From: Ophiosphaerella korrae
Taxonomy: Eukaryota > Ascomycota > Dothideomycetes > Pleosporales > Phaeosphaeriaceae
DNA length: 64,000 bases
Assembly: GCA_028456385.1 (NCBI GenBank)
Contig: JALNQF010000048.1
Span: 62,001-126,000 of the forward strand
Direction: 5' to 3'
Positions 57,002-64,000 of this stretch are shown here, one piece after another (position 1 is the stretch's first letter; each line of letters begins with the position of its first letter). Position numbers and translations under genes: made by a program. The notes below the pieces were generated by a model. That model did not search any database. It was not told the DNA's origin and worked only from the letters and a program-made list of their open reading frames with translations.

Positions 57002-57703
57002 TTATTTTAGCACTTTTGGTTGCCGCACCATACTCCAATGACAATCGATTCCTTCCCCTCCCCAGGGTGCTCTATCCCACTCAATCACCTTAACCACCTT
57101 GAATCCCTTCTTCTCGTATATAGGCCGCCCTACACTTGTGGCGTCTAGATAGGTAGCCAGTCCCTCCGCATCCGCTTTCGCGACACCCCAGTTCAACAAC
57201 ATCGATCCAGCACCACGACCTTGGTGCTCCGGATGCGTTGCAAAACTAATCAGCTTGAAGTAATGCTGCGAAGTACCCATGATTTCGTTTTGTGCGTCGT
57301 GCAATGGGCCGAACAGGGAGTTGAGTACATCCGTTCGCACTTCGGGTGGAATAAATCGTGGTTTAGTAGCGCTGGGCTTTGCGGCGGACGAATTCGCAGC
57401 CATTTCACTTGATTTGTCTTGGGGTAGATTGTGCATGCTCCATGCAGAAATAGCTATTGTTCGTCCTCGGTTGTCGGGTGGGTCGTCAGCGCTGGGTGGT
57501 AGGTCTGTATCGACAATCTTCCAGTGCCACTTGTTGGGGTTTGCGAGATCGATTTTTCGATCTTCTGCGGCGCTACGGATGGAAGATTCTTGAATCATTC
57601 CGTTGTGTAAAACGTCGTGGGTAGGTCCGTAGTATGCGATGGCACGAATACGTATCCAGGAGACAAGGTCGGCGGGAGTGACGGCGCGGAGTTCCAAAGG
57701 CAT
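57002..57703 (-). CDS. GNAT-family N-acetyltransferase
   Basis: Single-exon 233-aa acetyl-CoA-dependent N-acyltransferase. The GNAT fold is seen as an N-terminal LRAVTPADLVSWIRI strand-helix, then ISFATHPEHQGRGAGSMLLNWG carrying the acetyl-CoA pyrophosphate-binding Q-x-x-G-x-G/A motif, then a LDATSVGRPIYEKKGF segment typical of the C-terminal strands of fungal small-molecule GNATs. The start at 57703 (MPLELRAV) is preferred; the open frame extends 41 codons further upstream but with an unrelated basic composition. No signal or membrane segment is present, so it is probably cytosolic. Substrate unknown. Intergenic spacer to the P450 gene is under 300 bases, tail to tail. Confidence 0.88.
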   Translation of the reverse strand: MPLELRAVTPADLVSWIRIRAIAYYGPTHDVLHNGMIQESSIRSAAEDRKIDLANPNKWHWKIVDTDLPPSADDPPDNRGRTIAISAWSMHNLPQDKSSEMAANSSAAKPSATKPRFIPPEVRTDVLNSLFGPLHDAQNEIMGTSQHYFKLISFATHPEHQGRGAGSMLLNWGVAKADAEGLATYLDATSVGRPIYEKKGFKVVKVIEWDRAPWGGEGIDCHWSMVRQPKVLK

Positions 57704-58223
57704 GGCTGGTTGTTGAGCTGGAGAAGGAAGTGATGGCCGTCTATGAATTAACGTCAATAATGTCACACGCGTTCTAATGAGAGATGTGCGATGGAAGATT
57801 AGAGCTTTAGTCTTCCAGAGAAACAAGAAGTACCAAGAGATGAGTCAAAAGCTTAGCTATGTATGACCCTTTATGTAGTCGGCTCTGGGAAAATCATCGG
57901 CTGCCATTCTGGGCTGACACTAAATGCTGACCACCAATATACCCCAGTATCAAAATTGGGTTCTGAAAGACATTAGTCTTTCAATTTCAAGGGTATGCGC
58001 GGCGATACCATCTTCATCCAGGAGCCTAGAAATACATACTTATACTTGCACGTGCGCAAGCCCCTCCGTCCGTAGTTTACGAAGTTCATGGCATGCATCT
58101 ACACGGTTGCGTTTATTGATTGGCCAGGTCTGGCTAGGACCATATCGATCTAATCAACAGATGGCTTTTCCCCATTACCATGTTCGCTGCTGCACCTTTC
58201 CCGTTCCGCTCATCTCAGCCTTT
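57704..58223. other. Intergenic
   Basis: About 520 bases between two minus-strand genes; presumably the GNAT promoter and the DUF423 3' end. Nothing else is seen. Confidence 0.45.
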
Positions 58224-58707
58224 TTAAATTCTTCCCCTTCCCCTCACAGAGAGAGCAACCCACCCTCCAATCAGGCACAGCCCTCCAATCGGCGTCACAG
58301 GCCCCAACGCCTTAAACCGCTGCGGATCCAAAACAAGCAAATAAATCGAGCCCGAGAACATGGTCATGCCGGCCGTAAACAGACCCATGGCGAGATGATT
58401 GTGTGGCGCGACGACGGATGCGAATGTTAGAACTGTAGAGTGGATCAACTGGGCATTGTTAGTTTGGCTTGTATATTTCGTAAAGTAGATCGGCGGAGTG
58501 AGGAAGTGAGCTATTCCATCCCAGTTTCTTCCCATGGCATCACTTCCACAAACAAGAGGTAATCCTAACCTGATACTGCGCTGCGGTGCTCCAATTCGCG
58601 ATCCGCGCTGGGTCCGAAATGCGCTGCTTGAGGCCGTGCGCGCCAAAGGCACCGAGCATGACGCTGGAGGCACCGAACAGGGTGCCGATAGTCCAAAAGG
58701 GCGGCAT
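58224..58707 (-). CDS. DUF423 small membrane protein, two exons
   Basis: 120-aa integral membrane protein of the DUF423 family (PF04241), found from bacteria to fungi, function unknown. Exon 1 (58570-58707) encodes MPPFWTIGTLFGASSVMLGAFGAHGL, with the conserved GAFGAHGL motif, and ends in NWSTAAQYQ. Exon 2 (58224-58448) gives LIHSTVLTFASV, then the GLFTAGMTMFSGSIYLLVL membrane segment and VTPIGGLCLIGGWVAL. The H in the LIHS motif and the G-rich helices are family hallmarks. The intron of 121 nt (GTTAGG...CCAG) is placed in phase 0 as expected. Four membrane segments are predicted. A longer frame on the same strand upstream of exon 2 is not used. Confidence 0.9.
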
Positions 58708-59535
58708 TGTACTTGTTTTAGGATGAGGGGATACCTAGAGGTGAGATGAAAAATATGACATGGGATCGATTCGGTAGCTGACGACTCCGGGAAGCTCTCG
58801 GAGTCGAGTGGTCCGTGCGCGAATAACTTATCCGCGCGGGCACCAGAAAGCAGTCTTATTACGGCGTACGAAGCCAGCACCTTTCTCAAGAATGGAGAAA
58901 GTGTATCATGTTATGAACGTTCCGCGAGTCGCGAAAGAGCTATTTCTGCGATGCGTAAACACACGGGAACAGGGTGTGATCCCTCTTCGCGCGAGCTTTA
59001 CCCGAGATAGGTGTTCCACTCACTCATGGGAGAGCTTAGGGTTTCCAGGAAAATGCAGAAGATCAGATTGAGGCGAATGCTGCTGAGATTACCAAGTACG
59101 AAGACTGACACCGAGTGCAGGAAATTGCACGAGAGTATCTAAACACGGACGCGGATCGGTGGATATCGCCAGAACAGAAGACTGGGCGGAATAGAGCTCT
59201 CTTTGAAATTCCGGTAACTAGTTATTGCAAATGTCTGAGGAGAAATGACGCGAAGAGTTACGACCGATGTGCTCGTTCTCAGATCACTTGTGACACGTCT
59301 ACCTAAAATACAGCTATAAACAAAGGATTCATTAGAACCTAGTGTGCCTTGACCTTGATATACAGTACATTTAGCCAAAATATCAAAAGTAAAATAATAG
59401 GCAGTAGACCTGTGAAGTGAATGCGCCTAAGAGTTTCTCCAATTTCCAGCACCACCTGTATCTTTGCTCGGCCTGTATTCACTATTTCAATGACAATTTC
59501 CGTTTCCTTCCTGCTCCTGGTCCAAGATGGAAATT
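58708..59535. other. Intergenic
   Basis: About 830 bases with no supported gene. Frames at 58808-59071 and 59115-59306 have no domain. Confidence 0.45.
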
Positions 59536-61134
59536 CTATGCCATATTGAACCCGTAAACAATGCAGTTATCAACTTTTGAGCCACCATATGTCTTGGTAA
59601 GAATGTTTCTTGGGCACCTATCGACGACAAGCTCGTTGAACATATCGGCACAATGAGACTCAGAAATTGTATTCTTGCCACGAGCGATGCAATTTGGATG
59701 ACCAGCGTTCCAAGCGGCGTATGGGTACATCGCCAATCCCCCGTCTTCGTACTGTATTTGGACTTGCGGCTGCTTCTCCGCGTCCAATATAATATCCCTG
59801 AAGATTTTGCACGCATCCAGAATCTTCAGCTTTGCAAAGTTGGTATCAATAGGGATGGCGGAGTGGTTGAAGAGAAGAGCATAGAAATTACACTTCAGCG
59901 ATATGTTTTCCGGTACAGGCCCTGCGATGGTGGCTTCTGCTGGGAGCTTAGCAAACTTAACATTTGCGATCTCGTTGAGCCAAGCATTCCTTTGTTCGAT
60001 ATATTCTTTCGGATATTTTGAGACCTCGATCACCGGCGGGCACTTGGCGTGATCTTGTGAATCACGGCAGATCTGATCCATTAGTACCTCCTCGCCGTAG
60101 AAAAAGCCTTCCTTGCTTGGCGTCCAGGTCAATTCGCCGTTGTTTACCTGAGTAGGACGTGGGTGAAATTCTGGGTCCCTGTCGTCAATCAACTCATTAC
60201 AAGGGCGCGGAAAGTATGGATACTTGTCACCCAGGGCGTTTTGTCCAGCTTTCGCCAACGCATAAAGCGTAAAGCTGTCCGCTGTAAAACCATTTAGCTT
60301 ACAGTTACAGTGCTCGTAGTCTTTGAAGTACCATTTTGGGTGACCCAACCCCCGTCAAAAGACTCCTCCACGCGCAAACACCTTGGCCCAAGCAGGTCCA
60401 TACGCTTTCTTCCACACTGGGTTATTTTTGATTTTGAACATCATATCATGGATGTGTCTATTGGCGTTCCCTTGGTAGGTAACTACGTCGGCATGCATGA
60501 GCTCGTGGAGGGCCGTTGAGTCTAGACCGTGTTAGGTTGGGCAACAAAATTGAATGAGAGTATACCCACCTCGATTACCAGCATAAAAGTCCAAACTATA
60601 CTTTTGACTTATCTCTGAACCCTTGTTTTCCATGACTTTCTCCGCATATGTAGACATTTTGAACCGGGTCGGACAAAAATTTATGACTGGTGTGGACGTA
60701 ACTTTCTCATCATCGGACCGTGGGAACTTTCCCTCCGGGGTTGTTATATGATTTTCAGTATAGGCTTTCACCCCAATCTTACTACATCTCCCTTGCCAAT
60801 CGTCGCATCGGACATACGTGTCCCACTTCGGTGGAGTTGGGGTCCGTTTTGATCCTTGACCAAATGTTGCTATTTTTTCGAAGATTTTACGGATCTTACC
60901 AGCGTAGCCATCCGTGTATACTGGTGGACCAAGGTATTCAACAGCGGCAGCCTCATTAAAATTGATATTTTTGCGAAGGGCGGCTGCCACCTTCACTGCA
61001 TTTTCCCATGCTGAGGAGATTTTGGCCATTTCGGTATTGTCGCATTTGTGCCATCCTTTGAGATTAATAGATAGGAACTCAACATCAGCCAGAACGACTG
61101 CGAAGAAAAATAGCAATAATTGCAGTATCCTCAT
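59536..61134 (-). CDS. Secreted HExxH metalloprotease-like protein (zincin)
   Basis: Secreted protein of about 499 aa. A signal peptide is at the start (MRILQLLLFFFAVVLA, from 61134). The zinc-binding HELMH motif occurs in TALHELMHADVV just after an intron (60522-60569, 48 nt, GTGGGT...CTAG). Downstream ADSFTLYALAKAG matches the NADNYA.YALA-type motif of fungal deuterolysin-like/lysine-specific metallo-endopeptidase-related proteases. An in-frame TGA occurs at 60355-60357. It is removed if a 51-nt intron (60321-60371, GTGGAG...AAAG) is spliced, which also shortens a region that is short in relatives; otherwise it is a nonsense codon (CGA to TGA). Its long C-terminal extension has several Cys. 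The likely role is extracellular proteolysis; the exact family is uncertain. Confidence 0.72.
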
Positions 61135-62743
61135 AGTTTTCGGGGCAAAGAATGTAGGATGAAGAAAATGGAGTAGATTTGTGACCGGGCGACACCGATT
61201 TATGATGTGGAAAAGTGAAATCAAGAGCGATTTGATGTGTGAGTGGGCGGGAAACCGCCTTTTTCAGCACATCTCAATTCCAGTTCGACGTTGTAGCCTC
61301 AGTTACAGCCTAATACCACATGATAACTCCTTATCTGAGTCTAGCATACAGTCTCCCGATATGCTGATACCGAGTACGGTAGCCTTTCCCGCGATATTGA
61401 AGTTATCCGTGCTATTAGGGTAGAACTTTACGGAGGTAGTTACCTCGCCGTTGCATATGACAATGGTTGTTTTCCATCAGTCCAATCTCTTGGGAGCTTG
61501 GCATCTGCTGTGTATGTAGTTTGTCGTCGAACCGAACCAGGTCGATGAATACCATCTCTGGTGGTACAGAAGTGGACTGGTGCGATGTAAGCAAGGCTAT
61601 GGTAACATACGGCATCAAAGCACCCGTTTGTACCTGGAAAAATATGTGCGCGTGTATAGTGAGGGATGACACCGGAATGTTTCTGGTAATAGAGAAGGTA
61701 GCTACAATCGTCCGGTTTATCGATGACAATGTAGCCTCTAGGTTATACACTGTTCTAGAAGATGTGCCAAAAATTGTGTAGCGCACAGTACAGGTAGGAC
61801 AGAGGTTTAGTAAGGTTCAGTTGATCGCTGGGTGTGCTTTGGTACCATTGTACATAGATGCAATGATTGCCGTTTGATGTGTTTGGCATATTACCTTATA
61901 TAAGTGGAACTGAGTTATCCGCAAGCACAGCTGGCGACAAAAAGATGATACCAACGTACGATATTAATTTTCCAGCGCATGACAATCTAGGTATCAAACC
62001 ACACCACGTAGCTTTCCATCGAAGGCAATTGGAGTAGTTTCATTTGAAAAAGTACAAAAAAATGAGGTCGCCAATTTTACGTCGAAAGAACGACTCGCAG
62101 ATTCATTCGTTATGGCGTATGCGGACTTCTCAATGCATGACTGCGGTGATGATAACATGACCACGACATGACTGTATTTTATGCCACATTCAGCTGGCCT
62201 ACTACGCATGTGCGCCGTAGTTATTATGTTAGCATTATGCTAGTTGGTACCGAGTCTATTACCTATTACAGTCAACTTGCACCACTCGGGTATTGCTGTA
62301 TAGAGTTAGCGCCGGGCACAAGCTGTTTGTTATGGAACACCAGTAACTCCTTCTTCTATATCGGCATACGTTCCAAGAGATATACGAAAGGCGTGATACC
62401 GAGGCATGTGACATGATCATATTAGCTGTGAAGGAATGATTCCAACGGAATTGCGAGCGCCTAATTGCTCTTGATATTGTATGCTGCGAATATAGTTACG
62501 CACCGGGAACGCTTCGTGACTTATAGTTAGCCTGCTTGGCAATCGAGTTAGTGTCAGTGTGAATACTGGTTAAATCGCCTGTTGATCTCAACAAAAATTC
62601 TAATATTTCTTTAGCTTTCTCTACGCAACCGCCATAAGCATGGGAACTAAAGCTTATTTGCAGGAACTCTTCCTCTCCTTGATCTTGTTTTTTGTGCTGC
62701 TCACCTTGAGCTTTCCTTGGGATATCTAGGGGCTTTTTCGAGC
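61135..62743. other. Intergenic, AT-rich
   Basis: About 1.6 kb without a supported gene. Opposite-strand frames at 61415-61786 and 61467-61781 overlap; the minus one has a protein-like composition but no recognisable domain. Confidence 0.4.
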
Positions 62744-62756
62744 ATGAACGATTCCT

Positions 62757-63473
62757 TTGCTAGATCCAAGCTTACAAAGAGGGCTCAAGCGAATATCCCA
62801 TCAGGCCGCATCGGACCCGTTTCAAGATGTGCTTCCTGACAATGCAGCCTGGTTTGATGCGGACGGCACACCCCTCTTCTACAGTGCATGGCGTGCCAGG
62901 CCTGGAAAAACCTCCCCAGAGCCAGCGCTTCGATCGAGTCTGGTGAAATCTGGAGCGCGCGTGGTGTGCTGGCCGCAGGCGGGTGGAGTTTGGATCAAGC
63001 ACGCCGATCTCGTCGACATGAACTTCCTAGGTCTATATCGAACGACAGACACACCTCGACAGTTTAACCAAACTACGGAAGACGAGTTCTGCGAACAGCT
63101 CCGCGCGGTTGGTGCCGAGTGGTGGACATTGCCTCCACCCTTCGAGGAAAGAAATCATCTAGGCAGCGAAAAGTTTAGGTGCGAGAACCTAGAAACATGC
63201 TTCAAGCCAAACATCCAGTTCGATTACCTGATAGCATGATCAGAACGGGAGCAGGTAGCATGCTATGTTCCAATAGCACGGACTAAGGAAAAGGGCGAAG
63301 CTGCTCACAACATCTACCACAATGCGATGAATATGGACAAGCGCTGTTTCGCAATCATGGGCCTTGGCGGTAAGTGGTGTCGCTGCAAGACTGAGTGCCC
63401 GGATCTGAAGGACTTAGATTGGGGTTCGCGAGACCGGGGAATCAGTGGGTGTATCGATATGCATGGTCCTTAA
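62757..63473 (+). pseudogene. Fungal protein of unknown function interrupted by one TGA
   Basis: One frame runs from 62757 to a TAA at 63471-63473, broken only by TGA at 63237-63239. The first part includes DVLPDNAAWFDADGTPLFYS, GGVWIKHADL and EWWTLPPPFEERN. After the stop it goes on with REQVACYVPIART, NMDKRCFAIMGLGGKW and CPDLKDLD, which look like the usual C-terminal pattern (MDERC...GG.YC...CPDL) of a fungal family I know only as hypothetical. The TGA would replace an Arg (CGA) by a single C-to-T change. The true start is unclear: no in-frame ATG precedes the conserved part, so a 5' exon may be missing from this model. Nothing in it indicates an enzyme activity. Confidence 0.6.
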
Positions 63474-64000
63474 CCTGATGAACCCAGAAACAGAGTTGTG
63501 GTGACGTAAACAATCAAAAATGAAGCTTCCTTTTATTCAGGAAACATCTCACGTACATAGTACTTTAGATTTACTTTCCTCTCACTTTTCAGGTCTTCCC
63601 TCCAAGCTGTAAATCATAACCACACCAATTCACAGTTCATCTGTTAGCCATCTATGAGCCAAGTCCGGCTATTAGATACTTTTCCTGGTACTTTGTTACG
63701 GGTGTGGCTTGATGGACTCCCCCATTCAAGTATTAATTACGCTTATAAGGGCATATCGACGGAGATACAGGGTGGTCGAGACTTCTCCTGCTTGTTGATC
63801 TCTTGCAGATTGCCACAGGGTGCCCCAACTTTAGCTTTAGCCTTGTGTTTGTTATTTTCCCCAGCGTAGTAACAAAGTAGGACAACGTTCCAAGGCTACC
63901 CATCTAAAACACCCAGGTATCACAAAACTCACAATTGCCTAGCTACCAGAGGAACCATATTAGTCTAAGGACATAAAAGTTACAGGAAATGTTCAAGCCT
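63474..64000. other. Window end, no gene seen
   Basis: The last half kilobase shows no supported gene; the 71-codon frame at 63654-63869 has no recognisable domain. Confidence 0.45.

Noticed and set aside
61415..61786. Opposing frames of 123 and 104 codons as genes
   Set aside because: They overlap each other on opposite strands and neither has a motif I can name.

Overview
The window is nuclear DNA of a filamentous ascomycete (Pezizomycotina). Most genes carry short introns (43-162 nt) with GT-AG ends and CTAAC/CTGAT-like branch sites. The gene families are typical of that group: HET-NACHT, FunK1 kinase, CFEM-type PTH11 receptor, heme-thiolate peroxygenase, CE5 cutinase/esterase, GMC oxidoreductase, DHA2 transporter and DUF423. 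Compact GC-balanced gene islands alternate with long AT-rich, gene-poor stretches. In those stretches old genes and transposons carry C-to-T/G-to-A changes, as left by repeat-induced point mutation (RIP). I could not assign a genus.
Layout. 0.5-5.7 kb: three co-oriented minus-strand genes (short-chain dehydrogenase, Ayg1-like alpha/beta hydrolase with a 3' frameshift, DHA2 efflux pump) that resemble the edge of a secondary-metabolite cluster. 5.7-16.3 kb: AT-rich desert holding a hevein-domain relic, an intact secreted CE5 esterase and an intact secreted lipase-like hydrolase. 16.3-21.5 kb: a secreted GH18-like protein, a MITE with long terminal inverted repeats, and a three-exon dynamin-family GTPase. 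21.5-29.4 kb: a second desert with a FAD-monooxygenase relic, a small secreted cysteine-containing protein, a five-exon orphan gene and a LP.EIR-motif gene broken by one TAG. 30-33 kb: an intact HET-NACHT gene. 33.4-40.4 kb: a FunK1 kinase gene with a frameshift, between inverted copies of a short repeat, plus membrane-protein relics.
40.7-51.6 kb is a secretion-rich island: cupin_5 protein, secreted GMC oxidoreductase, CFEM receptor, heme-thiolate peroxygenase and GH43-like enzyme. 52.8-56.7 kb: an ABM-type gene split by a RIP-mutated Tc1/mariner copy, next to an apparently intact CYP504-like P450. 57-61.1 kb: GNAT acetyltransferase, DUF423 membrane protein and a secreted HExxH metalloprotease. 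62.7-63.5 kb: a conserved-looking gene with one in-frame TGA.
The common thread is secretion (at least nine predicted signal peptides) set in RIP-eroded DNA. Several otherwise well-preserved genes are interrupted by single stop codons that one C-to-T change could explain. I saw no CRISPR, rRNA or tRNA gene. Exon joins were worked out by hand from splice sites and frame; none is confirmed by transcripts.
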